Shown: positions 1 through 8,826 of the stretch, one piece after another
Position numbering within the stretch: the first letter of the stretch is position 1
Layout of the letters: every line of letters begins with the position of its first letter
NCBI RefSeq assembly: GCF_900233005.1
Contig: NZ_LT960611.1
Coordinates: forward strand, 868,001 to 932,000
Length of the DNA: 64,000 nt
Direction of reading: 5' to 3'
Origin: Vibrio tapetis subsp. tapetis
GTDB lineage: Bacteria > Pseudomonadota > Gammaproteobacteria > Enterobacterales > Vibrionaceae
The notes under the pieces: model-generated
Databases searched by the model: none
What the model was told of the DNA's origin: nothing
The model's input: the letters and a program-made list of their open reading frames with translations, nothing else
Made by a program: the position numbers and the translations under genes

Positions 1-20
1 TTTGTTGTTCTTTAAATAAC

Positions 21-44
21 AAAACCGAGAACTAACTCGGTTTT
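21..44 (-). terminator. Intrinsic terminator behind the VOC gene
   Basis: Arms AAAACCGAG (21-29) and CTCGGTTTT (36-44) form a perfect 9-bp stem. Read on the minus strand it is followed by a T-rich run, just past the stop of the VOC gene. Confidence 0.7.
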
Positions 45-60
45 GCAATACAAATACGTC

Positions 61-462
61 TTATCCGCGAGCGTACTTAATAATGGAAATCACGCCACCT
101 TGTGCATCACGAAAAGACGCGACACGCCCGATACGCTCAATATCCATTGCAGGCATAACAACTTCAGCACCATTCTCGACTGCGCTCCCTAAGGTTGCCT
201 CAACATCATCTACGGTAACGTAAGCTTGCCAAAAACTTGGAATGCCACGAGCCTTAAGTGGCTCAGGCATAGACAGCATGCCCGCAAAGGGTTCCGTACT
301 GTTTTCGTTAGTGATCAGGCCATAGCGCGAATTATTACGGCCAGGGACTTCACGCACGCTCCAGCCCATGACTTTTGTATAGAACTCTAAAGATTGGTCA
401 AAGTCTGTTGTCATTAATTCTGACCAGCTAAAAAGGCCATGATCTTCAAAAGGCTTATCCAT
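61..462 (-). CDS. VOC (glyoxalase/bleomycin-resistance fold) family protein
   Basis: This 133-residue protein has the single-unit vicinal-oxygen-chelate layout: an N-terminal strand with His8 and SWSELMT, a FYTKVMGW helix, and a C-terminal half with the YVTVDDVEAT and FRDAQGGVISI segments. Family members are small metal-dependent lyases, dioxygenases or resistance proteins; the substrate cannot be read from the sequence. Its start overlaps the end of the upstream MarR gene by 8 bases, so the two are translationally close and almost certainly one transcript. The MarR regulator therefore probably controls it, perhaps in response to an electrophile or antibiotic. The function is inferred from fold only. 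Confidence 0.8.
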   Translation of the reverse strand: MDKPFEDHGLFSWSELMTTDFDQSLEFYTKVMGWSVREVPGRNNSRYGLITNENSTEPFAGMLSMPEPLKARGIPSFWQAYVTVDDVEATLGSAVENGAEVVMPAMDIERIGRVASFRDAQGGVISIIKYARG

Positions 463-895
463 TTTTTTCTCCTAATAAATTGTGCACGAATCTGTTGAGC
501 AGGTTATGCAATTGTTGTTGTTCTTGTTGATTAAAATCAGTCAGGGCTTTATTGAGTACACCAAAGGCTACCCCCTTGCTACGCTCGATAAGTTCTATGG
601 CTTGCGAAGATGCAGTGACACCGTAACTCCTTCCATCACCATTAGCCACTACTCGTGTAATGAGGCCGCGTTTTTCAAGCCCTTTTATCAAACTGGTAAT
701 TGAACCTCGATTCTTCATTAACTGCTCTGAAAGTTGCAATGGGGTGATGACGTCAAACTGAATAACCGTCATTAGAAATATCCACTGCTCTTTTGTTAAC
801 TCACAATCATTGCGGCTAAATTGAGCTTCGAGTTCGTTAGTCAAGACCCTCGAAGCGAGCCCCACTAACCCACCAATCGTATCTGTTGGTTTCAT
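455..895 (-). CDS. MarR family transcriptional regulator
   Basis: A 146-residue winged-helix protein. The central part (about residues 50-100) carries the MarR core: LTKEQWIFLMTVIQ, the recognition-helix segment QLSEQLMKNRGSITSLIKGLEKRGLI, and the wing VANGDGRSYGVTA. MarR proteins usually bind small phenolic or lipophilic ligands and repress their own operon. The gene is the first of a two-gene operon with the VOC gene. Immediately upstream (906-935) are two tandem copies of a CTAGTT palindrome, a likely autoregulatory operator. The ligand is unknown. Confidence 0.88.
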   Translation of the reverse strand: MKPTDTIGGLVGLASRVLTNELEAQFSRNDCELTKEQWIFLMTVIQFDVITPLQLSEQLMKNRGSITSLIKGLEKRGLITRVVANGDGRSYGVTASSQAIELIERSKGVAFGVLNKALTDFNQQEQQQLHNLLNRFVHNLLGEKNG

Positions 896-905
896 GCACC
901 ACTCA

Positions 906-935
906 TTAAACTAGTTTGAATTTGAACTAGTTTAA
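906..935 (-). promoter_or_regulatory. Probable MarR operator (paired palindromes)
   Basis: Outer arms TTAAACTAG (906-914) and CTAGTTTAA (927-935) are perfect inverted repeats. Inside this, AAACTAGTTT (908-917) is itself a palindrome and a near copy GAACTAGTTT follows at 924-933, giving two similar sites 16 bp apart. They lie 11-40 bp upstream of the MarR start codon. Self-regulation is the family norm; binding here is inferred. Confidence 0.55.
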
Positions 936-1001
936 TGGCAAGAATATATTTGAGCAATAAAAACTTGTATATTGAGCTTACAAACAACGTCGCGGAAGGA
1001 T

Positions 1002-1028
1002 AAAAAACTCAACAACGAACTCGTTGAG
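1002..1028 (-). terminator. Intrinsic terminator behind the DUF3047 gene
   Basis: Stem arms CTCAAC (1008-1013) and GTTGAG (1023-1028), followed on the minus strand by six T residues. It lies about 40 bp past the stop of the DUF3047 gene. Confidence 0.6.
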
Positions 1029-1069
1029 CTAACGGTAAGTCGTTACGAGGGGCTATTGGGAATGCGCTC

Positions 1070-1738
1070 TCAGTTCTCGCTAAAAAAGATATCACCATAA
1101 AAGGAGATGGCTTGGGTTTGACTATTGTCTGTATCTGTCATGATGACCGTTGCATCGATATAGCGATAGCTATTTAAGTTCGCCTCGACCGAGCCTTTGT
1201 CACCGAAATATTCGATTAGGTCTTGGTATATATTTCTCTTTTCATCGTACCACTGTTCTATTTCAGCTGACTCCCCTTTTATTGCAAGCATTTTAACGTT
1301 AGAACCGGCAAAAGGGTTATCCCAAGCGTCTCCTTCCATTTGAGAACTAGACCAAACATAGTTAAGTGCTTTAGTGCGCCAAACCATTAGTCCACCATCT
1401 ACGACCACATACACTCTCGCCGCATAATCGTCACCACCTTTGGTACGTTCGTCAATCCCCATAAGCTTATTCTTAATAAGCCATGACCAATTCAAATAAG
1501 GGGTCTCTGACAAGTCGATTCTTTGCTTTCTTATCAATCCAGAGGCACTTTCATTACTATGAGCTTTCAACGCATATCGGTTTTTGTATTCGGTGACTTG
1601 GTAATCAGTTAAGTTGAGAATTTGTTTGCTACTCCAACCATTTAGGTTGCCACTTTCTAATGAGGTCATATTAACAGTCGCGTAAGTCGCAGTACTCATT
1701 ACTAAAATAATCAAGCTGCTAACAAATCTGAACATCAT
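1070..1738 (-). CDS. DUF3047 family exported protein
   Basis: A 222-residue protein with an N-terminal hydrophobic segment of about 20 residues ending in TYA, consistent with a cleaved signal peptide, so probably periplasmic. The body carries LNWSWLIKN, GGDDYAARVYVVVDGG and a conserved C-terminal IMTDTDNSQTQAISFYGDIFF stretch, which I recognise as DUF3047. No catalytic role is established for this family and none can be inferred here. A terminator follows it (1002-1028) and another separates it from the upstream DUF2947 gene, so it is probably its own transcript. Confidence 0.75.
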   Translation of the reverse strand: MMFRFVSSLIILVMSTATYATVNMTSLESGNLNGWSSKQILNLTDYQVTEYKNRYALKAHSNESASGLIRKQRIDLSETPYLNWSWLIKNKLMGIDERTKGGDDYAARVYVVVDGGLMVWRTKALNYVWSSSQMEGDAWDNPFAGSNVKMLAIKGESAEIEQWYDEKRNIYQDLIEYFGDKGSVEANLNSYRYIDATVIMTDTDNSQTQAISFYGDIFFSEN

Positions 1739-1757
1739 TTTCCCTCCTTAGAATATA

Positions 1758-1786
1758 AAAAAATCCGTAGGCCTTTCGACCTACGG
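1758..1786 (-). terminator. Intrinsic terminator behind the DUF2947 gene
   Basis: Arms CCGTAGG (1765-1771) and CCTACGG (1780-1786), followed on the minus strand by a run of seven T residues. It separates the DUF2947 and DUF3047 genes. Confidence 0.75.
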
Positions 1787-1798
1787 AGATACTCTATA

Positions 1799-2272
1799 TT
1801 ATGTGCGATTGCCTATTTTTACTGTGCCATTGGTGCTAAACCAAAGTGCTTCTGAGCGGCGGCGACCAATTAAAAACGGCCCATCATCGAAGAATAAAAA
1901 GTTTTTCCAGTTTCGTTTAAAAACCGACCATTTGGTTTCAATGACGTTATATTTTTCATAACAAAAATAAACGGTTACGTCGTCCTGCCAATCAATGTGT
2001 TCGAGCACCTCGACTGGAAGGGCGTCTTCATCTGAATCCCATTCCGTCATCCAATCGACTTCATGTAACCAACTATTGGTTTTTGAAGGCCAATCCTGAT
2101 TACTCAACCTATCTGCATCAGGGCTCTGCGGGCTAATATTCTCTTGCCATAATTGCGATGCTCGCTGCTGAGTCATTGGCTTTAACTGAGCCAAGTCTTG
2201 TTCTGACATTGGCATAGATTGATGGGTAAAAATCCACTTTCTAGAGTATTCGTCCAGAGGCAAATATGACAT
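1799..2272 (-). CDS. DUF2947 family protein
   Basis: A 157-residue soluble protein, rich in Trp and acidic residues, starting MSYLPLDEYSRKWIFTHQSMPMSEQDL. I recognise the pattern (LKPMTQQRASQLW, HIDWQDDVTVYFCYEKYNVIETKW, FLIGRRRSEALWF) as DUF2947, a family seen mainly in Vibrio and relatives. No signal peptide, membrane segment or catalytic motif is visible. The function is unknown and its neighbours give no clue. It lies downstream of rimJ with a 54-bp gap and ends in a clear terminator. Confidence 0.7.
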   Translation of the reverse strand: MSYLPLDEYSRKWIFTHQSMPMSEQDLAQLKPMTQQRASQLWQENISPQSPDADRLSNQDWPSKTNSWLHEVDWMTEWDSDEDALPVEVLEHIDWQDDVTVYFCYEKYNVIETKWSVFKRNWKNFLFFDDGPFLIGRRRSEALWFSTNGTVKIGNRT

Positions 2273-2326
2273 GGTGTTCCTCGATGTTAAGATAACCTCA
2301 ACAAATGCCTAGCGCATTCTTAAGGT

Positions 2327-2884
2327 TTATTCAGTCCAATCTTGATTGATCAAAGACGTTAGATTGTGATCTTGCCATTGTCCGTCAATCAATAAATAAT
2401 CTTTAGCGAACCCTTCTGGGGTAAAACCGATAGCGTGTAACACTCGTTCACTACGCGTATTCGTTGGTATATAAGCGGCCATAATTCTGTGAAGCTTTTG
2501 CTCTTTAAACATCCACTCACACGCCATCCTCAGTGCCTGTTTCATCACACCACGACCTTGGTTATTTCCATCCATAGAATAGCCAACATTACACGCATGA
2601 AAGGGATGACGCGAGATGTTGCTAAACGAAATAGTCCCCAGCATGTCTCCGCTTTCTTCGTCAATAATCAGTAAATAGAACGCCAAAGCCATGCGATGTA
2701 ACTCGTGCAGTTTTACGAGCCGTTGCTTCCAGCCAGACTCTTCAAAAAAAGCCGGAGCTCTAACGGGCTCCCAAGGTTTTAAATGCGCTCGGTTTGCCAC
2801 AAAATAATCAGCAATCAACGCCGCATCATCAGGGGTAGCTGATCTTACACACAATCCATTTTGTTTAAGATTTACATAATACAT
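2327..2884 (-). CDS. rimJ: Ribosomal protein S5-alanine N-acetyltransferase RimJ
   Basis: GNAT-fold enzyme of 185 residues. It follows E. coli RimJ closely from memory: ADYFVANRAHLKPWEPVR near the N terminus, FHACNVGYSMDG and the acetyl-CoA loop NNQGRGVMKQAL in the middle, and HRIMAAYIPTNTRSERVLHAIGF with AKDYLLIDGQWQDH at the C terminus. RimJ acetylates the N-terminal alanine of ribosomal protein S5 using acetyl-CoA. The start lies 8 bases after the tyrR stop, so rimJ is probably translated from the tyrR transcript. The C-terminal match is specific enough to separate it from RimI and RimL. Confidence 0.85.
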   Translation of the reverse strand: MYYVNLKQNGLCVRSATPDDAALIADYFVANRAHLKPWEPVRAPAFFEESGWKQRLVKLHELHRMALAFYLLIIDEESGDMLGTISFSNISRHPFHACNVGYSMDGNNQGRGVMKQALRMACEWMFKEQKLHRIMAAYIPTNTRSERVLHAIGFTPEGFAKDYLLIDGQWQDHNLTSLINQDWTE

Positions 2885-2892
2885 GACGCTAT

Positions 2893-4434
2893 TTAAGCCT
2901 TTCTAATTCCGTAGTCTCGTAATTTATTTGCTATTGAAGTGTGCGAAACATTCAAGCGTTTCGCCAGCTTTCTACTTGATGGGAATGATTGATATAAGTG
3001 CTGCAATATTTGCGTTTCATATTGCTTCATTATGTCGTCTAATGACCCGTCAAAATTCAGTCCAACTTGTGTGCTTGTTTCTTCTACGCTTGGTAAAGAA
3101 AAATGCTCATACTCCAGCACGCCGTCCGACACCTGAGTCATTGCGCGCAACACCATGTTGTCTAACTGACGAATGTTGCCTGGCCATGGATACATAGACA
3201 ATTGTTCAATCACACTTTCGTCAACCGTTGGTTTACTGATACCCAATTGCTGCGCATATTTTGCGACAAATAAATCCAGTAGCGGCGCAACATCACTATT
3301 ACGCTCTTTAATTGATGGTATCTGCAGATTTAGGACATTTAAACGGTAATACAGATCTTCACGAAAATCCCCAGTTTCTGTGAGATGAGAAAGTTTCTCT
3401 TTGGTTGCAGCGATCACTCGTACATCAACATGCATTTCTTTTTCTTCGCCAACTCGACGGAAGGTTCCGTCTTGTAGAAAGCGCAATAGTTTAATCTGTA
3501 GATGAGGGCTCATCTCGCCAATTTCATCTAAGAAAACCGTGCCGCCATTGGCTTGTTCGAAAATACCGATATGCCCATTTTGATTATTAAATGCGCCCGG
3601 AGCATGACCGAACAGTTCAGTCTCTGCAGCGTCGTCTGGCATGGAAGCACAGCTTAAGACTAAGAAAGGCTCGCTCGCTCTTTCACTTCTACTGTGGCAC
3701 GCTCTGGCGAGCATTTCCTTGCCTGTACCTGTGTCCCCTTCTATCAGCAAAGGTTGGCTCATCATGGCCAGTTTTTTCGCTTGGCTAATTAGGGCTTTAT
3801 GTTTATTAGAAGTCCCAACGAAGTGTTCAAAACCAAGGCTATTTTTTTCTGACAAGAACTGGCCTAACACAACGGGCGCTTGATTCGATTTTAGTGTCAC
3901 TACCGCGCTAGCTAATACGGTGTCATTTGATTCGCCTGTTATATATACCGGCATGATTTCTAGTGCGTAATCTAAACCATTTATCACGACGCTATCGCGA
4001 AAGCGCGCTTTGCTTTCATCTAACCACTTAGCAAAGGTAACTTGAGGAATCAAATGACCGATGTGCTCATCTATGATGCTTTCTCCAAAAGAAGAAAACA
4101 GATCCATTGCTGCGTGGTTTGCAACGTCTATTGTGCCTTTTAGGCTAACGGATAAAACAGGGTCTGGCAGGTTAGCAAGTAACGCCATTAACTCGGTGCT
4201 TTGACGTTCGCTAGGCATAAATTGGATTTTTCTGACATCAGTAACGCCATTGATAAGTCGAATTTGCGCCATCAACTCTCGAAACGCATCAAACTCAATC
4301 TCAGGGCAATTGAGGTAAATGATTCCGCGTCGATCGATTTCTATGCCTCTTAAATCAATTTGTTTGGAGGCAAGAATATCGAGCAATTCACGCGTTAGTC
4401 CGAGTCTGTCTTCACATAAAACTTCAAGGCGCAC
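2893..4434 (-). CDS. tyrR: Aromatic amino acid transcriptional regulator TyrR
   Basis: TyrR controls synthesis and uptake of aromatic amino acids, using Tyr, Phe or Trp with ATP as effectors. From the chosen GTG start (4434) the protein is 513 residues, the E. coli length: ACT domain (VRLEVLCEDRLGLTRELL), PAS domain (about 80-190), AAA+ domain with Walker A GDTGTGKE (233-240), and a C-terminal Fis-like HTH (RKLAKRLNVSHTSIANKL). The sigma-54 contact motif GAFTGA is replaced by GAFNNQ (280-285), as expected for a regulator of sigma-70 promoters. A longer frame from a TTG at 4500 adds 22 residues with no family match. The neighbours ycjF and ycjX match the enterobacterial order. Confidence 0.93.
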   Translation of the reverse strand: MRLEVLCEDRLGLTRELLDILASKQIDLRGIEIDRRGIIYLNCPEIEFDAFRELMAQIRLINGVTDVRKIQFMPSERQSTELMALLANLPDPVLSVSLKGTIDVANHAAMDLFSSFGESIIDEHIGHLIPQVTFAKWLDESKARFRDSVVINGLDYALEIMPVYITGESNDTVLASAVVTLKSNQAPVVLGQFLSEKNSLGFEHFVGTSNKHKALISQAKKLAMMSQPLLIEGDTGTGKEMLARACHSRSERASEPFLVLSCASMPDDAAETELFGHAPGAFNNQNGHIGIFEQANGGTVFLDEIGEMSPHLQIKLLRFLQDGTFRRVGEEKEMHVDVRVIAATKEKLSHLTETGDFREDLYYRLNVLNLQIPSIKERNSDVAPLLDLFVAKYAQQLGISKPTVDESVIEQLSMYPWPGNIRQLDNMVLRAMTQVSDGVLEYEHFSLPSVEETSTQVGLNFDGSLDDIMKQYETQILQHLYQSFPSSRKLAKRLNVSHTSIANKLRDYGIRKA

Positions 4435-4553
4435 TGTGTTATCCGTCAAGGTGTCAGGAAAAGTTGACACCAGTCTGAAACAAGCGCTTGATACAGTCAA
4501 GAATTCTTGAACAATAACGACGAGGTTCAGTGGCTAACTGGTGTTATTTTCAT

Positions 4554-5579
4554 CTAATCCAGTTGTTTATTACTACGCAGGCTTTGGATGATGCTTTTTC
4601 TTACTTCTCCAAGACGAATGCTGCCGCCTTTTTGCCAGGGTATAGGGCGCAATAAGGCCGCCGCTTTAATGCCTAATCTAGCCGTTAAGATACCAACCCC
4701 TAAACCTTGAGCGGCTCTTGTCGATACTTTTCCCGCTAGATCCATAGAAAGCAAATCCATACTCGCATCCGCGACAAGCTCAGTTGCACCGGCTGCCGCC
4801 ATGTTTATCAACACCAGCTTAAAGAGCTTAATTCGAGACCAATAGCCAAGCTCTACTCCGTAGACTGACGATAGCTGTTCAATCAGTTTGAAGTTTCTCC
4901 ACGCCACCAGCAGCATATCAACCACAGCAAGTGGGCTTAAAGCGACCAGCACAGCCGATTCACTGGCAGACTTAGCAATCAATTTTCTACACTGCTCATC
5001 TTGGGTTGCAACGACAAAATTGTCGTACATTGCCATGACTTCTTGATCACTATGAGTCGCGTTGATGGCATTCTCCCACCGCTCAAACCCCGGGTGCTCG
5101 GCTGCAATACCACTGTGCTTGGCAAGCTGCTGACAAAATGGCTTGGCTTTACCCAAATCATCTAGCTCATACAATGCCTGAGCCTTATCTTGAGCCGAAA
5201 ACCTGTGCTTAAGCTTACGAAGCTTCCATAATTCGCGACCGATAGCGCCAACACCCATCGCCGAAATCGCCGCAATAAAGCCCGACCACCCTAAACTGAG
5301 CCAGTTTTGAGAGGTAACCGCACTGATTACAGAGTCAACCGCTTGCCAAGCAATCAGACCAGAAAATGTGGCCAGCAGTACCGTGGCGAGCATTTTATTT
5401 TTGCCGCTCGGCTTAATAACGTGTTCAAGCGCAATTTCAGGTTCTATTTCTATCTCTGGCGCGCTGGGTACAAACTTCGCTTGCGGTTCAAATTGCTGTG
5501 CCGCTGTCAGTTCTGGTTTATGCTCACTGTCTTGCTGTAATGGCGAGTCAAAGACCTGCTTGGTTTTCATTCCACTCAT
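4554..5579 (-). CDS. ycjF: YcjF family inner-membrane protein (TIGR01620)
   Basis: A 341-residue protein with a charged cytoplasmic N terminus (about 75 residues), two adjacent membrane spans (MLATVLLATFSGLIAW and LGWSGFIAAISAMGVGAIG), and a C-terminal region with a further hydrophobic stretch (SAVLVALSPLAVVDMLLVAW). This is the YcjF architecture. In E. coli YcjF is part of the phage-shock regulon with the ATPase YcjX; no biochemical activity is established. Its start overlaps the ycjX stop by 4 bases (ATGA), so the pair is translationally coupled. Here the pair lies about 46 kb from pspABC. Confidence 0.85.
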   Translation of the reverse strand: MSGMKTKQVFDSPLQQDSEHKPELTAAQQFEPQAKFVPSAPEIEIEPEIALEHVIKPSGKNKMLATVLLATFSGLIAWQAVDSVISAVTSQNWLSLGWSGFIAAISAMGVGAIGRELWKLRKLKHRFSAQDKAQALYELDDLGKAKPFCQQLAKHSGIAAEHPGFERWENAINATHSDQEVMAMYDNFVVATQDEQCRKLIAKSASESAVLVALSPLAVVDMLLVAWRNFKLIEQLSSVYGVELGYWSRIKLFKLVLINMAAAGATELVADASMDLLSMDLAGKVSTRAAQGLGVGILTARLGIKAAALLRPIPWQKGGSIRLGEVRKSIIQSLRSNKQLD

Positions 5580-6970
5580 TTTAGTTTGTCTCCAATCAGA
5601 AATTGCAACGCTTTATCCATACGAATATGGCCACATGGCGTGTTCGTTTCCTGCTCTAACGGCTTAAAACTATAAAATTCGAATTCATTGTGTTGCCAGT
5701 AATCTACAGAGGGCAGCTTGGCTGGCACATCGCCAGGATAAAGCGTAATCGGTTGATCATTCTCCATCACCCCTTGTATTGCCGGCTGTGTGCTTTCTTC
5801 CGTAGAACGGCTCTTATTCGTTACGAACCCAGCTTGAGTCGCCTTAATCGACGCAAGCGTCATGCACGTCATTTCAATATTTTCATAGGCCGTATGCTGC
5901 CATGCTGGGTGAACCATCTGTTTAAGCAGCGAAGTCAAGTTGGCATGTTGGTCAGGTGTCACGTGATCTGCCTTGGTTGCCGCAAAAAGTACTTTATCAA
6001 TTTTTGCCGAGAACAAACGACTGAACACATTACTGCGACCGTATTTAAAGCTTTTTAGCAGTTGTTCAATCGCGCCCTGCATATCATTAAAGGATTCATG
6101 CCCAGCATTGAGCGGCTGTAAGCAATCCACCAGCACGATTTGGCGATCAAATGTAGAAAAATGCTCTTTATAAAAACGTTTTACAACTTTAGTTTGATAC
6201 TCTTGATATCTCGCTTTTAGCATGGCGTACTGACTATGTTTAGCACTCTTATCAGTATCGTCCGCGATTTGGTACGGAAAAAACTGCAATACCGGTGCCC
6301 CCTCTAGTTCTCCTGGCAACACAAAACGCCCCGGTTGTACCCAATGCAAACCAGCGGATTTACAGTCGTACAAAAATTGAGTATAGAGAGCAGAAACTTT
6401 AGCCAATTGACTTTCGTCAGCTTCAGCATTGGCATCAAATTCTGCCAACGAAGTTAGCCATGGTTTTGCCAACTCTGCTCGCGTGCCTTTCAACGCTTGA
6501 AACTGCAACTCACTCCACTGTTCAAAATCTAGCTCTAGCAGGGGTAAATCAAGCAGCCATTCGCCAGGGTAATCAACAATATCCAGATACAGAGTGGCCG
6601 TCTTAGAGAGTAACTTCAACGCTCCCGATTGCGGCTTATAGCGAATAGCTAACCGGATTTCACTGACATCTTTTGTTGGCTCAGGCCATTGTGGAGGAGT
6701 TGAATACAAAGACTCCACCGCGGCATCGTAACCAAACCGTGGCACCAACAAATTTGTTTGAGGCTCTCGTTTTGCACCAATCAAGCGCTTTTCACTGGCC
6801 CCACTAAACAAAGGCAAGTTATCGTGAGTTGACGTATAAAGCAGTTGATTGACCAAAGAAGTGATATAGGCCGTTTTGCCAGCGCGAGACAACCCCGTCA
6901 CGGCCAGCTTTAAATGCCGGTCCATACTTCGGTTGACTAAATCATTGACTTCTTGGCTTATTCTTCTCAT
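5576..6970 (-). CDS. ycjX: YcjX family P-loop ATPase/GTPase (DUF463)
   Basis: A 464-residue protein with a P-loop GLSRAGKT (26-33) near the N terminus and the YcjX signatures DIVDYPGEWLLDLPLL, VLPGELEGAPVLQFFP, and QIVLVDCLQPLNAGHESFNDMQ. E. coli YcjX is phage-shock co-regulated and of unsettled function; it is predicted to bind nucleotide. It is the first gene of the run ycjX-ycjF-tyrR-rimJ on this strand. I see no convincing sigma-54 promoter upstream between 6971 and 7060, so PspF control is not evident. Confidence 0.87.
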   Translation of the reverse strand: MRRISQEVNDLVNRSMDRHLKLAVTGLSRAGKTAYITSLVNQLLYTSTHDNLPLFSGASEKRLIGAKREPQTNLLVPRFGYDAAVESLYSTPPQWPEPTKDVSEIRLAIRYKPQSGALKLLSKTATLYLDIVDYPGEWLLDLPLLELDFEQWSELQFQALKGTRAELAKPWLTSLAEFDANAEADESQLAKVSALYTQFLYDCKSAGLHWVQPGRFVLPGELEGAPVLQFFPYQIADDTDKSAKHSQYAMLKARYQEYQTKVVKRFYKEHFSTFDRQIVLVDCLQPLNAGHESFNDMQGAIEQLLKSFKYGRSNVFSRLFSAKIDKVLFAATKADHVTPDQHANLTSLLKQMVHPAWQHTAYENIEMTCMTLASIKATQAGFVTNKSRSTEESTQPAIQGVMENDQPITLYPGDVPAKLPSVDYWQHNEFEFYSFKPLEQETNTPCGHIRMDKALQFLIGDKLK

Positions 6971-7054
6971 TTTAGCGCTCTCAATCTGTTGCTACATCGC
7001 ATGAATACAGAGTATGCAAAATAATGTATTAATACTAGATGAACAAAAACTTAA

Positions 7055-7088
7055 TAAAAAAAAACGCAGCATCAATTGAGGCTGCGTT
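7055..7088 (-). terminator. Intrinsic terminator behind the fumarase gene
   Basis: Arms AACGCAGC (7063-7070) and GCTGCGTT (7081-7088), followed on the minus strand by a long T run. Confidence 0.8.
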
Positions 7089-7137
7089 AGATTATGAAAG
7101 CTGACTTGTTTTTTAAGTCAACGAGTCGGAAAACCCG

Positions 7138-8652
7138 TTATTTTTGCGCTTCCGCGATTTTGACTTTCCAGGTATCAGGGCCAATTTGGTGAGCGTTTGC
7201 GCCGCTAGAATCAACCGCGACCGTCACGGGCATATCCTTTACTTCAAATTCGTAGATGGCTTCCATACCCAATTCTTCAAACGCCACAACTCGGGCTTTC
7301 TTGATCGCTTTAGAGACCAGATACGCTGCTCCGCCTACCGCCATTAAGTACACCGCTTTGTGCTCTTTAATGAGCTCAACCGTTGCTGGGCCACGTTCTG
7401 CTTTTCCGATCATGCCTGTTAGGCCAGTTTCGCTTAGCATCATGTCGGTGAACTTATCCATACGAGTCGAGGTTGTTGGGCCAGCAGGGCCAACCACTTC
7501 ATCGCCAACCGCATCTACAGGGCCAACGTAATAGATAAACTTACCATTAAAGTCGACACCTTCAGGTAAACCTTCACCGCTTTCTAATAAGCTTTGAATG
7601 CGTTTGTGCGCCGCATCGCGCCCCGTTAAGATCTTACCTGAAAGTAGGACGGTTTCGCCTACTTTCCATTCTTGTACGTCTTCTTTAGTAATTTCATCCA
7701 GATTCACACGGCGCGTGTTTTCGCCCGCTTCCCATGTGATCTCCGGCCAATCTTCCAGTTTAGGCGGCGTCAATTCAGCCGGGCCATTGCCATCCAGAGT
7801 GAAATGAACATGGCGCGTAGCAGCACAGTTAGGGATCATGCAAACCGGTTTAGAAGCAGCATGAGTTGGAGCGGTGTTAATTTTAACATCAACTACTGTC
7901 GTTAAACCGCCAAGCCCTTGCGCACCAATACCCAGTTTATTTACTCGGTTGAAGATGTCTAAACGAAGTTCTTCTTCTGCGTTTTCAGGCCCACGTTCAA
8001 TCAGCTCGTGAATATCAACGTGTTCCATCAACGATTCTTTAGCCAACACAGCGGCTTTTTCTGCTGTGCCACCAATACCTATCCCTAACATGCCAGGTGG
8101 ACACCAACCTGCCCCCATTGTCGGCAGTGTTTTTTCTACCCACTCAGCGATGTCGTCTGATGGGTTTAGCATCACCATCTTGGTTTTGTTCTCTGAACCC
8201 CCACCCTTGGCGGCAATTGCGATTTCTACATGATCGCCAGGGACCATTTCGATATGAACCACGGCAGGCGTATTGTCTTTAGTATTTTTACGAGCACCCG
8301 CTGGGTCGGATAGCACCGAAGCTCGCAATGGATTATCTGGGTTGGTATAGGCTTGACGGACGCCTTCATCAACCATTTGTTGAACGGTTAAATCACTTTC
8401 CCATTTAACGTTCATGCCAATCTTAACAAAGCAGGTTACGATCCCCGTATCCTGACAGATTGGACGTTTACCTTCAGCGGCCATTCGTGAGTTAATGAGG
8501 ATTTGAGCCAATGCGTCTTTTGCAGCTTGGCTTTCTTCACGTTGATACGCTTTATCTAGTGCTTGGACAAAGTCCATTGGATGGTAGTAAGAGATGTATT
8601 GAAGTGCATCAGCCACACTGCTGATAACATCCTGCTTGTGAATTACGGTCAT
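7138..8652 (-). CDS. fumA: Class I fumarate hydratase (iron-sulphur)
   Basis: Catalyses reversible hydration of fumarate to L-malate in the TCA cycle. This is the oxygen-sensitive [4Fe-4S] class I type. The alpha part (about 1-280) carries candidate cluster cysteines C66 (ICQDTG), C184 (WCPPGMLG) and C276 (PNCAATRH); the beta part contains LLSGKILTGRDAAHKR, YYVGPVDAVGDEVVGPAGPTTSTRMD and the C-terminal swivel domain. At 504 residues it is a fused enzyme, close to the usual length. It is monocistronic, with its own terminator, and divergent from pabB. The fumA versus fumB label is arbitrary in a one-copy context. Confidence 0.9.
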   Translation of the reverse strand: MTVIHKQDVISSVADALQYISYYHPMDFVQALDKAYQREESQAAKDALAQILINSRMAAEGKRPICQDTGIVTCFVKIGMNVKWESDLTVQQMVDEGVRQAYTNPDNPLRASVLSDPAGARKNTKDNTPAVVHIEMVPGDHVEIAIAAKGGGSENKTKMVMLNPSDDIAEWVEKTLPTMGAGWCPPGMLGIGIGGTAEKAAVLAKESLMEHVDIHELIERGPENAEEELRLDIFNRVNKLGIGAQGLGGLTTVVDVKINTAPTHAASKPVCMIPNCAATRHVHFTLDGNGPAELTPPKLEDWPEITWEAGENTRRVNLDEITKEDVQEWKVGETVLLSGKILTGRDAAHKRIQSLLESGEGLPEGVDFNGKFIYYVGPVDAVGDEVVGPAGPTTSTRMDKFTDMMLSETGLTGMIGKAERGPATVELIKEHKAVYLMAVGGAAYLVSKAIKKARVVAFEELGMEAIYEFEVKDMPVTVAVDSSGANAHQIGPDTWKVKIAEAQK

Positions 8653-8826
8653 ACAATGCCTCGGTATTATTATTTCTGCTTCCAGTCAGATAGCAAGAGT
8701 CAGTTCACGGCACAATTATTATTAACACTTAGTGCAGATCACGTCCCTTGGTGTATGCTTTTATGATACTCTTGCTCGCCATTGGGCGCTACGAACGCAT
8801 TACTCTCTTTGTCACAAATTAAACAA
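8653..8826. promoter_or_regulatory. Divergent promoter region fumarase / pabB
   Basis: This 174-bp AT-rich gap must hold promoters for both genes. I could not identify a convincing operator in it. Confidence 0.4.

Noticed and set aside
4435..4500. N-terminal extension of tyrR to a TTG at 4500
   Set aside because: The 22 extra residues do not match TyrR, and starting at GTG 4434 gives the family length of 513.
6971..7060. Search for a sigma-54 promoter upstream of ycjX
   Set aside because: No TGGCAC-N5-TTGC-like pair facing ycjX was found, so phage-shock control of ycjXF is not supported here.
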